Source of the DNA: an uncultured Collinsella sp.
GTDB taxonomy: Bacteria; Actinomycetota; Coriobacteriia; Coriobacteriales; Coriobacteriaceae
Assembly: GCA_900544755.1 (NCBI GenBank)
Contig: UQWQ01000035.1
Location: forward strand, 1-19,892
DNA length: 19,892 nt
Direction: 5' to 3'
The notes under the pieces were generated by a model, which saw nothing but the letters and a program-made list of their open reading frames with translations, made no database searches and was not told the DNA's origin. Made by a program: the position numbers and the translations under genes. This document shows, piece by piece, positions 1 through 6,639 of the stretch. Each line of letters starts with the position of its first letter. The stretch's first letter is position 1.

Positions 1-591
<591 letters not shown>

Positions 592-660
592 GGGTATGTT
601 TTCTCCTCTCGGATGCCTGATGCAAGTGCGTGCGATGCGCTCGGCGTTTTAACTTGCATC

Positions 661-688
661 ATTATAGGCAGGTTGCCTTGGTATACAA
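661..688 (-). promoter_or_regulatory. Probable thrS promoter
   Basis: On the minus strand TTGTAT (683-688) and a perfect TATAAT (661-666) are separated by 16 bp. The TATAAT lies 69 bp upstream of the thrS ATG, giving a leader of roughly 60 nt, too short for a T-box riboswitch. It is a sigma-70-type match seen by eye only. Confidence 0.6.
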
Positions 689-689
689 G

Positions 690-720
690 CGCCCGCCGCA
701 CCTTAATGGCACGGCGGGCG
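690..720 (-). terminator. GC-rich hairpin between the zinc-ribbon gene and thrS
   Basis: A perfect 9-bp stem, CGCCCGCCG (690-698) with CGGCGGGCG (712-720), has a 13-nt loop. It lies downstream of the minus-strand zinc-ribbon gene and immediately upstream of the thrS -35 box. The T-rich tail is on the plus-strand side (ATTTTCT) and is poor on the minus strand, so its job as a terminator for the minus-strand gene is uncertain. Confidence 0.4.
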
Positions 721-818
721 ATTTTCTACGCATGCTTCATCGTGTGGGGCGGGTTGGCGCGTGGCTTGCGCGGGACGCGCGGTGCCCGTAGCTTGCGGCC
801 GGCCCGGCGATGGATGCG

Positions 819-1250
819 TTACTGGATGCGAGTTCGGCAGTAGGGGCAGACCTTCCAGTGCGCGTCGAGCGGGCGATGGCAGCTGGGGCATACGTTGCGG
901 ACCTGGGTGTCGCACACCGGGCAGACGACGAAGTCCTTCTCGATGGGCGCGCCGCACTGCGGGCAGGTGCCGTACTGGGCAAGCTGGCGCTCGCGCAGGG
1001 CCATGTCCAGCTCCTGCTCCTCGCGGTCGGATGCGTAGGAGTGCGGGCGCAGGACCAGGTAGGCGATGAGACCCACAAACGGGATGAGGGCGATGATGCC
1101 CCATGCCACGTAGGCACTGGCGCCGCGGCGGCGAGCGTCGATGAACACATAGACGACCGACAGCACATACAGGGCGATGATAAAGCCAACGAAGGCATAG
1201 ACGACGCCCATAAGCTGCGGCGACATGAGCTCGGAGATGTACTTGGACAT
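819..1250 (-). CDS. Small membrane protein with C-terminal double zinc ribbon
   Basis: A 143-residue protein of unknown function. Two hydrophobic helices at about residues 13-36 and 46-67 are separated by a basic DARRRG turn. This arrangement resembles the PLDc_N-type two-helix membrane module (FIDARRRG, then AWGIIALIPFVGLIAYLV). After a charged linker come two treble-type zinc ribbons: C96/C99 with C110/C113 and C121/C124 with C135/C138, all CPxC knuckles, which fit a double zinc ribbon (DZR). The ATG at 1250 is chosen because AAAGG lies 9 nt upstream; a longer frame reaching 1295 has no ribosome binding site. No enzyme motif is visible. A TATAAA on the minus strand at 1304-1309 could be its -10 box, but no good -35 is seen. 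Membrane location is inferred from hydrophobicity. Confidence 0.8.
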   Translation of the reverse strand: MSKYISELMSPQLMGVVYAFVGFIIALYVLSVVYVFIDARRRGASAYVAWGIIALIPFVGLIAYLVLRPHSYASDREEQELDMALRERQLAQYGTCPQCGAPIEKDFVVCPVCDTQVRNVCPSCHRPLDAHWKVCPYCRTRIQ

Positions 1251-1350
1251 TACGGGTACCTTTCGGAATATTAACAGTCCGGTCAAGTTTACCACGGGGT
1301 TTGTTTATATGGGACCACGGCCGGGTACGGGGCTGGCGCGGACACAAACA

Positions 1351-1565
1351 TCTCAATCTGTAACAGGTGAGAGCGGAATCCGGGTCTAGATGTTACAGAT
1401 CGAGACACAGGGGTCCCTCCCCGACTTCAATCTCGATCTGTAACATCTTAGGCCCCAAAACCCCTCTTGCTGTTACAGATCGAGACATTCAAAATCCGCC
1501 GGAAGGTTTGTCTTGATCTGTAACATCTAGAACCCAAATCCTTGTCTAACTGTTACAGGTCGAGA
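1351..1565. repeat. Array of six 15-bp repeats, 40-bp pitch, alternating orientation
   Basis: Units start at 1351, 1391, 1431, 1471, 1511 and 1551, exactly 40 bp apart. Those at 1351, 1431 and 1511 read TCTCGATCTGTAACA or one-base variants. Those at 1391, 1471 and 1551 are its reverse complement, TGTTACAGATCGAGA (one base changed in the last). The five 25-nt spacers are unrelated in sequence. The middle pair (1431-1445 with 1471-1485) is a perfect 15-bp inverted repeat. No unit is present one step before (1311) or after (1591). The array lies in the divergent gap between the zinc-ribbon gene and the flavoprotein operon, about 100 bp and 170 bp from the two starts. Function is unknown; no cas-like gene is near. 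Confidence 0.9.
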
Positions 1566-1703
1566 CGAACGGTTGCCGTAGCTGTCGGCAGACGAGGCCA
1601 ACATCCGTGCCGGGTCACCCCTCGCCTGCCGTTGGCGGGTGTTGCAGGGCTGTTCACCGCATTGCCGCCGCACTAGGGGCGCGCAGACCGTAGGATAGTC
1701 TTA

Positions 1704-1718
1704 TTGACATCCTGTCAA
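1704..1718. promoter_or_regulatory. Palindromic operator-like site before the flavoprotein operon
   Basis: TTGACA-TCC-TGTCAA is a perfect 6-bp inverted repeat with a 3-nt centre, ending 17 nt before the GTG start at 1736 and 8 nt before the GGAGG ribosome binding site. TTGACA here cannot serve as the -35 of this gene, because the -10 would fall beyond the start codon. A repressor operator or a small leader hairpin is more likely. Apart from this site I see no gene or clear promoter in 1566-1735. Confidence 0.45.
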
Positions 1719-1735
1719 CTTGTCTTGGAGGCGCC

Positions 1736-3190
1736 GTGACAGAAACGTTTGATATCGCGATTGTGGGCGCGGGCATCACCGGATGCGCCATCGCGCGGCA
1801 GCTCGCGCGATATGACTTGTCCATTTGTGTGGTCGAGGCGGCCAACGATATCGCGCTGGGCGCGTCGAAGGCCAACGGCGGCCTGGTGCACGCCGGCTAC
1901 GATCCGACGACGGGCACGGTAAAGGCGCAGGTCAACGCCCGTGGTTGCGAGCTATATGGCACGTGGGCCCAGGAGCTAGGCTTTTTGTTCCGCCGCACCG
2001 GGTCGATGGTGCTGGGGTTTAACGACGATGACCGCGGACACCTGGAGAAGCTGCGGTGCAACGGCCATGCCAACGGCGTGCCCGGGCTGTCGATCATCGG
2101 ACCCGACCGCATCCACGAATTAGAGCCGCGCGCCAGTGCCGATGCAACGTGCGCGTTGTGGTGCCCCTCGACTGGGTTTGTCGACCCGTTTGAGGTTGCC
2201 ATCGCCGCACTGGAGAACGCCGTCGCCAACGGCGTGACGTTTATGCGGTCTGCGCCAGTGGAGGCAATTGAAGTTGCCGGCTCGGGCGTCGACGCGCGCT
2301 TTACGCTGGCGACCCCCGCTGGCAACGTGCACTGCCGTTATCTGATAAACGCCGCGGGCAACGGCGCCGCCGACATCTCGCATAAGGCGGGCGCCGAGGA
2401 GTTCCAGATGGTCTGGCGTCAGGGCAACATCGTGGTGCTGGACAAGGAGCCGCGCACGCTCATGCCGCTCTACCCCGTGCCGACGCCGGTGTCGAAGGGC
2501 GTTATCGTGACAGGCACCGTGCACGGCAACACCGTGATCACCGCGACGGCCGCCGTGCGCGAGCCGGGTGACACGCAGACCTATGCAAGCGATGTGAACG
2601 CGCTATTAGCGGGCGCGTGCAAGCTGGTGCCCGATCTGGATACGTGCCGCGTGGTGCGCGCATTTGCCGGCGGGCGTCCGGTCATTCAGGGAACGAATGA
2701 CTTCTTTATTGGACAGTCGGCCGTGGTGCCGGGGCTGTTCCAGGCGGCGGGTATTCAGTCACCGGGTGTGGCAAGCGCGCCGGCCATTGCCGAGCGCATG
2801 GAGCTTGTGATGCGTGAAGCGGACGTGGAGCTGCACGAGCGGGCGGACTGGAGCCCAATTCGCCGTGCGCCGGACGACTTTGACCGCGTACCGCTGGCGC
2901 GCAAGGAGGAGCTCATTGAGTCCGACCCCGCGTGGGGGCAGATCGTCTGCCGCTGCGAGACGGTGCCCGAGGCCGAGATTGTGGCCGCAATCCGACGCCG
3001 CCCGGGTGCGGTTTCGGTCGAGGGCGTCAAGCGCCGCTGTCGTGCCGGCATGGGTCGGTGCCAGAGTGGTTTTTGCCAGAGTCGCGTGGTGGCGATTCTT
3101 GCCCGCGAGCTGGGTTGTGACCCCAGCGAGGTACTGCTGGAGGATGCCGGTTCTTGGCTGGTCGAGGGACCGCTGAAGGGGGTGCGCTAG
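1736..3190 (+). CDS. GlpA-like FAD-dependent oxidoreductase with C-terminal [2Fe-2S] domain
   Basis: A 484-residue flavoprotein of the GlpA / L-2-hydroxyglutarate oxidase (DAO) type. Residues 6-20 carry the FAD-binding GAGITG motif, followed by an acidic strand end (VVEAAND) and GASKANGGLVHAGYDP, the substrate-side segment typical of the family. A late ...GLFQAAGIQSPGVASAPAIAE segment closes the FAD site. The C-terminus from about 403 is a BFD-like Fer2 domain with C405, C407, C442 and C447, as in anaerobic GlpA. The start is GTG at 1736, with GGAGG 4 nt upstream. It heads a tight three-gene operon; the next start is 1 base after its stop. The likely reaction is oxidation of glycerol-3-phosphate or a related hydroxy compound, with electrons passed to the partner flavoprotein. 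The substrate cannot be fixed from sequence, and no glpK or glpF is in the window. Confidence 0.85.
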   Translation: MTETFDIAIVGAGITGCAIARQLARYDLSICVVEAANDIALGASKANGGLVHAGYDPTTGTVKAQVNARGCELYGTWAQELGFLFRRTGSMVLGFNDDDRGHLEKLRCNGHANGVPGLSIIGPDRIHELEPRASADATCALWCPSTGFVDPFEVAIAALENAVANGVTFMRSAPVEAIEVAGSGVDARFTLATPAGNVHCRYLINAAGNGAADISHKAGAEEFQMVWRQGNIVVLDKEPRTLMPLYPVPTPVSKGVIVTGTVHGNTVITATAAVREPGDTQTYASDVNALLAGACKLVPDLDTCRVVRAFAGGRPVIQGTNDFFIGQSAVVPGLFQAAGIQSPGVASAPAIAERMELVMREADVELHERADWSPIRRAPDDFDRVPLARKEELIESDPAWGQIVCRCETVPEAEIVAAIRRRPGAVSVEGVKRRCRAGMGRCQSGFCQSRVVAILARELGCDPSEVLLEDAGSWLVEGPLKGVR

Positions 3191-3191
3191 G

Positions 3192-4556
3192 ATGGCGACG
3201 TTTGATATGCGCGACGAACGCGCGGAGGCCGGAGCCGTAGCGTCGGTAGTAACGCAGGCCTTCGATGTGGTCGTCATCGGAGGCGGCCCCGCCGGCATGG
3301 CGGCCGCGCTTGCCGCGCAAAAGGCCGGTGCGCGCGTGGCCATCGTGGAGCGCGAGCAGCATCTGGGCGGCATCCTGCGACAGTGCATTCACCCGGGCTT
3401 TGGACTGTCGCACTTTAAGCAGGAACTCACCGGTCCCGAGTACGCGCAGCGCTTTATCGACCAGGTGCGCGCGACCAACATTGCGCTGTTCTTGGACAGC
3501 ATGGTGATAGGGGTTGATTCGGGCGAGTCCGCGGAAGACGCCGCGGTCCACACCGTCACGCTCATGAGCCCCACCGGTATGCTGCAGCTCATCGGGCGCG
3601 CGGTCGTCCTTGCCATGGGTTGCCGCGAGCGCACGCGCAGCGAGATCAAGATCCCCGGCAGCCGACCCGCCGGCGTGTTTACGGCCGGCCTAGCGCAGCG
3701 ATACATCAATATCGAGAACCTCAAACCCGGCTCGCGCGCCGTCATTTTGGGCTCGGGCGACATCGGGCTGATCATGGCGCGCCGCTGCACGCTCGAGGGG
3801 ATTTCCGTCGAGGGCGTGTACGAGCTCATGCCGTACGCCAACGGGCTGCGCCGCAATGTTAAGAACTGCCTGGAAGACTTTGGCATTCCACTGCACCTGT
3901 CCACCACCGTCACGCGCGTGATCGGACACGACCGCGTTGAAGCCGTCGAGGTGAGTCAGGTCGACGAGCACCTGGCACCCATTCCGGGAACCGAGCGTGT
4001 TGTTCCGTGCGACACGCTACTGCTTTCGGTGGGCCTGATTCCCGAGAACGAGCTTTCGGTTGCCGCGGGCGTTGAGCTGGACCCACGTACGCGCGGCGCC
4101 GTGGTGGACCAGAGCCTGCAGACGGGCGTGCCGGGCATATTTGCCTGTGGCAACGTACTGCACGTGCACGACCTGGCAGACAACGTGACGACCGAGTCCG
4201 AACGTGCTGGTGCGGCTGCGGCGGCGTGGGCGTTGGGGGCTGTCGGCACCGCGGCGGGCGCTGCGGACGCGGGCTGCGAGCTCACGGTCTCCCCTGCCGG
4301 CATCGCAGGCTACGCACTGCCGGGGCGCATCACGGCCGTGTCACTCACCAAACTCAACTTCCGCGTTCGCCGGCCGGTCGATGCTGCCCGCGTGCGCATT
4401 CTGGCAGGCAACGAGGAGCTATTTGCAGGCAAGGTTCGCCCGTTTAAACCGAGCGTAATGGAAAGCTTCCCGCTGCCGGCAAAGGTGATTCAGCGCGCGC
4501 TCGACCTGGGCGTTAGCGAGATTGTCCTGACCGTCGATCCCGTTGAGGAGGCGTAG
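3192..4556 (+). CDS. GlpB-like NAD(P)/FAD-dependent oxidoreductase
   Basis: A 454-residue pyridine-nucleotide-disulfide-oxidoreductase fold protein. An N-terminal GGGPAG (30-35) binds FAD. It is followed by LGGILRQCIHPGFGL and LTGPEYAQRF, a block typical of the partner flavoprotein in GlpA/DUF1667 operons. A second dinucleotide motif, GSGDIG (187-192), should bind NAD(P). GIFACGNVLHVHD (315-327) is the C-terminal FAD-contact motif. There is no redox-active CxxxxC disulfide. The ATG at 3192 lies 1 base after the previous stop and has AAGGGGG upstream. About 23 residues precede the FAD strand, longer than usual. It probably links the substrate-oxidising first subunit to NAD(P) or another carrier. 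The role is inferred from family and operon. Confidence 0.83.
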   Translation: MATFDMRDERAEAGAVASVVTQAFDVVVIGGGPAGMAAALAAQKAGARVAIVEREQHLGGILRQCIHPGFGLSHFKQELTGPEYAQRFIDQVRATNIALFLDSMVIGVDSGESAEDAAVHTVTLMSPTGMLQLIGRAVVLAMGCRERTRSEIKIPGSRPAGVFTAGLAQRYINIENLKPGSRAVILGSGDIGLIMARRCTLEGISVEGVYELMPYANGLRRNVKNCLEDFGIPLHLSTTVTRVIGHDRVEAVEVSQVDEHLAPIPGTERVVPCDTLLLSVGLIPENELSVAAGVELDPRTRGAVVDQSLQTGVPGIFACGNVLHVHDLADNVTTESERAGAAAAAWALGAVGTAAGAADAGCELTVSPAGIAGYALPGRITAVSLTKLNFRVRRPVDAARVRILAGNEELFAGKVRPFKPSVMESFPLPAKVIQRALDLGVSEIVLTVDPVEEA

Positions 4557-4560
4557 AGTC

Positions 4561-4971
4561 ATGAGCGCGAACGCGATCGAAAAGCTGCAGTTCAACTGCA
4601 CCACCTGCCCCTCCGAGTGTCTCCTGACCGTGGAGGTCGAGCGCAGCGCAGACGGCGCCGTGGTAGAGGTGCGCTCCGTAACCGGCAACAGCTGCCCGCG
4701 TGGCGATAAGTTTGCACATCAGGAGCTCACCTGCCCCATGCGCGTGCTTACCACGACCGTGGCCGTATCCGGCGGCGACGAGGCGCTGCTGCCCGTGCGC
4801 ACGGCCGAAGCCATCCCGCTGGCACTCCACGCCCAAGCCATGGACCTCATCCGCGGCGTGGTCGTCGAGGCCCCCATCCGCATGGGCGACGTCGTGCTGG
4901 AAGATCTTCTCGGCACCAACATTGACCTAGTCGCCAGCATGAACATCGACCGAGCCCAAGTAGCTAATTAG
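4561..4971 (+). CDS. DUF1667 cysteine-rich small subunit of the flavoprotein complex
   Basis: A 136-residue protein. The N-terminal half has C13, C16 and C20 (CTTCPSEC), then GNSCPRGDKFAHQEL with C45, and TCPMRVLTTTV with C58. This is the DUF1667 pattern, always seen as the third gene of GlpA-like/GlpB-like operons. Five cysteines suggest an Fe-S or zinc site, but the metal is not shown by the sequence. The ATG at 4561 has GAGGAGG 10 nt upstream and lies 4 bases after the previous stop; a start further upstream at 4543 would overlap the preceding gene. It ends in a TAG that is also the first base of a GGGACGG repeat motif. It may replace the GlpC electron-transfer subunit; this is inference. 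Confidence 0.85.
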   Translation: MSANAIEKLQFNCTTCPSECLLTVEVERSADGAVVEVRSVTGNSCPRGDKFAHQELTCPMRVLTTTVAVSGGDEALLPVRTAEAIPLALHAQAMDLIRGVVVEAPIRMGDVVLEDLLGTNIDLVASMNIDRAQVAN

Positions 4972-4994
4972 GGACGGAGCTCTTTTAGCTACTC
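4971..4994 (+). repeat. Dispersed GGGACGG motif, copy 1
   Basis: This 24-nt stretch, beginning GGGACGGAGCTCTTTTAGCT, matches 19 of 24 bases of the minus strand at 6519-6542. It starts on the last base of the DUF1667 stop codon and lies 25 nt before the first 67-nt hairpin element. Confidence 0.55.
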
Positions 4995-5019
4995 CACCAT
5001 CCGCCCGGTCCTCCTCCGC

Positions 5020-5086
5020 AGTTGCGGTGAAATACGGACTGTTTTATGGCTTCAGGCCGCTAAACAGTCCGTATTTCACCGCAACT
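5020..5086. repeat. 67-nt hairpin element, copy 1
   Basis: The left arm 5020-5044 and right arm 5062-5086 are perfect 25-bp inverted repeats around a 17-nt loop containing GGCTTCAGG. The arm begins AGTTGCGGTGAAATACGG. The right arm is identical to that of copy 2 at 6601-6625. It is followed by TATGAGGG. There is no T-run after the stem, so it is not a classical terminator. It looks like a dispersed palindromic element (MITE or REP-like). Confidence 0.85.
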
Positions 5087-5108
5087 TATGAGGGTGCGCA
5101 TGGGATGC

Positions 5109-5159
5109 AAAGGAATGTCCCGAGGTGCCGGCATAAAAGGAACGTCCCTATGTGCCGGG
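5109..5159 (+). repeat. Two imperfect tandem 27-bp units
   Basis: AGGAATGTCCCGAGGTGCCG at 5111 recurs as AGGAACGTCCCTATGTGCCG at 5138, a 27-bp period with 3 changes in 20. The units lie between the hairpin element and the peptidase start. The role is unknown. Confidence 0.55.
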
Positions 5160-5199
5160 CTTGGGATACCATGGTGGCAGCCTAGCGAAAGGATGTTTC

Positions 5200-6288
5200 A
5201 TGGCACATGTCGATGACCAGCGTGTGGCACGCGTGCTCGATGCGCTCGAGGCTCAGCACCCCGGCGCACAGCTGCTCGTAAACGACCCGTGGTCAATCTA
5301 TTACCTGACCGGCTTTTATGCCGATATGTTCGAGCGTTTTTGCGGCGTGCTGCTCGCGCGCAATGCCGAGCCGGTAATCCTAGTCAACGCCCTGCACCAG
5401 CTGCCGGAATACGACAATGCCCGCGTTGCCTACCACACCGATACCGATATCGTGACCGATGCCATCGCGCGCGAGGTCGATCCGATCAAGCCGCTTGGCA
5501 TCGATACCGTCATGCGCTCCGGCTTTTTGATGCCCCTCATAGAGCGCCACGCCGCCAGTGAGTTTTTCCTGGGCGATTTTGCCGTCACCGCCGCACGCAC
5601 GTACAAGGACGCTACCGAGCAGGAGCTTATGCGCGTGTCCTCGGCAGCCAACGACGCCGTGATGGCCGATGCCATCAAACTCGTCCACGAGGGCGTGACG
5701 GAGCGCGAAATCGCCGACCAGATACTCGGCTTGTACCGCAAGCGCGACTGCGAGGGCTTTAGCTTTCCGCCCATCGTGAGCTTTGGCGCCAACGCCGGCG
5801 ACCCGCATCACGAACCCGACGACACCGTGCTCAAGCGCGGCGACGTGGTGCTGTTCGACATTGGCGGACGCCATCGCAACTACTGCTCGGACATGACGCG
5901 CACGTTCTTTTGGGGTGAGCCGGACGAGGAAACCGCACGCATCTACGACATCGTGCGCCGCGCCAACGAAGCCGCCGAGGGGCTCATCGCACCGGGCGTG
6001 CGCATGTGCGACCTGGACCGTGCCGCGCGCGACGTGATTGAGGACGCGGGCTACGGCAAATACTTTACGCATCGCCTGGGTCACTCGATTGGCCTGCAGG
6101 ACCACGAGCCAGGCGACGTCTCGCTGGTCAACGAGCAGGTCGTAGAGCCAGGCATGACGTTCTCAATCGAGCCGGGCATCTACCTCCCCGGCCGCACCGG
6201 CGTCCGCATCGAGGACCTTGCCCTGGTCACCGAGAACGGCGTCGAGATCCTCAACGCCTACCCCCACGATCCGGTCCGCCTAGACTAG
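5200..6288 (+). CDS. M24-family Xaa-Pro peptidase (pita-bread metallopeptidase)
   Basis: A 362-residue cytoplasmic peptidase predicted to cut after the residue preceding proline in peptides (PepQ/PepP/YqhT group). Residues 1-130 form the creatinase-like N-domain (WSIYYLTGFY). The catalytic domain carries all five expected metal ligands: D220 (FDIGG), D231 (SDMTRTF), H295 (LGHSIGLQDHEP), E324 (FSIEPGIYLPG) and E338 (VRIEDL). H203 in DPHHEPDD fits the usual substrate histidine. There is no signal peptide. The ATG at 5200 has AAAGGA 6 nt upstream; a longer frame starting at 5152 runs through the 27-bp repeats and is rejected. It is separated from the redox operon by 228 bp of repeats and ends at a strong terminator. 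The exact peptide substrate is unknown. Confidence 0.9.
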   Translation: MAHVDDQRVARVLDALEAQHPGAQLLVNDPWSIYYLTGFYADMFERFCGVLLARNAEPVILVNALHQLPEYDNARVAYHTDTDIVTDAIAREVDPIKPLGIDTVMRSGFLMPLIERHAASEFFLGDFAVTAARTYKDATEQELMRVSSAANDAVMADAIKLVHEGVTEREIADQILGLYRKRDCEGFSFPPIVSFGANAGDPHHEPDDTVLKRGDVVLFDIGGRHRNYCSDMTRTFFWGEPDEETARIYDIVRRANEAAEGLIAPGVRMCDLDRAARDVIEDAGYGKYFTHRLGHSIGLQDHEPGDVSLVNEQVVEPGMTFSIEPGIYLPGRTGVRIEDLALVTENGVEILNAYPHDPVRLD

Positions 6289-6291
6289 GCA

Positions 6292-6322
6292 ATGCGGCAA
6301 AGGGGCTGTCCCTTTGCCGCAT
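6292..6322. repeat. Perfect 13-bp palindrome just after the peptidase
   Basis: ATGCGGCAAAGGG (6292-6304) pairs perfectly with CCCTTTGCCGCAT (6310-6322) around a 5-nt loop, starting 3 nt after the peptidase stop. No T-run follows. It may be a transcript-end stabilising hairpin or a dispersed repeat. Confidence 0.7.
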
Positions 6323-6347
6323 CCTGCCAACGATTCGCCACAAAAGC

Positions 6348-6486
6348 GGGCTATCTACTACGTTTAACCCGCATGGGTCGACCATGCGGGTCTTTTTTAA
6401 AAACGAGTAAGCCGTCTACCTGCGGTTTTGATTTCACGATTTTCCGTGTGGTCGAGGGTAGTCGGTAAAACGTAGTAGATAGGCCC
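6348..6486. repeat. Long inverted repeat enclosing a terminator
   Basis: The outer arms are GGGCTATCTACTACGTTT (6348-6365) and AAACGTAGTAGATAGGCCC (6468-6486), complementary except for one extra G. Inside lies the terminator hairpin at 6367-6391, and a second inner pair, CCGTCTACC (6412-6420) with GGTAGTCGG (6457-6465), has one mismatch. The whole fills the middle of the 351-bp convergent gap 6289-6639, which holds no gene. Confidence 0.7.
6367..6398 (+). terminator. Rho-independent terminator of the peptidase gene
   Basis: A perfect 10-bp stem, ACCCGCATGG (6367-6376) with CCATGCGGGT (6382-6391), has a 5-nt loop followed by CTTTTTT. It lies 79 nt after the peptidase stop, in the plus direction. 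Confidence 0.88.
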
Positions 6487-6518
6487 ATTTCGTGGTAAGC
6501 GAGTCAACTCGGGGCGCA

Positions 6519-6542
6519 GGGCAGCCAAAATAGCCCCGTCCC
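6519..6542 (-). repeat. Dispersed GGGACGG motif, copy 2
   Basis: Read on the minus strand it begins GGGACGGGGCTATTTTGGCT and matches 19 of 24 bases of the plus strand at 4971-4994. It lies 16 nt from the second 67-nt hairpin element, so the two elements travel as a pair. Confidence 0.55.
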
Positions 6543-6558
6543 AAATTGACTACTTTTA

Positions 6559-6625
6559 AGTTGCGGTAATATACGGACTGTTTGAGGCTTCTGGCTTATA
6601 AAACAGTCCGTATTTCACCGCAACT
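6559..6625. repeat. 67-nt hairpin element, copy 2
   Basis: The left arm 6559-6583 and right arm 6601-6625 surround a 17-nt loop, the same layout as copy 1. The right arm is identical to copy 1 over 25 nt, and the left arm differs at two positions, which unpairs them in this copy. GATGAGGGG follows, as in copy 1. It ends 14 nt before the folC stop codon position. Confidence 0.85.
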
Positions 6626-6639
6626 GATGAGGGGATGGG

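Noticed and set aside
1251..1295. An upstream start extending the zinc-ribbon protein to 1295
   Set aside because: No ribosome binding site before 1295, and AAAGG lies 9 nt before the ATG at 1250.
1351..1565. A CRISPR array
   Set aside because: Repeats are only 15 bp, spacers 25 nt, and orientation alternates at each step; no cas gene is in the window.
5152..5199. An upstream ATG extending the peptidase by 16 residues
   Set aside because: The extension covers part of the 27-bp repeats and lacks a ribosome binding site, while the ATG at 5200 has AAAGGA at good distance.
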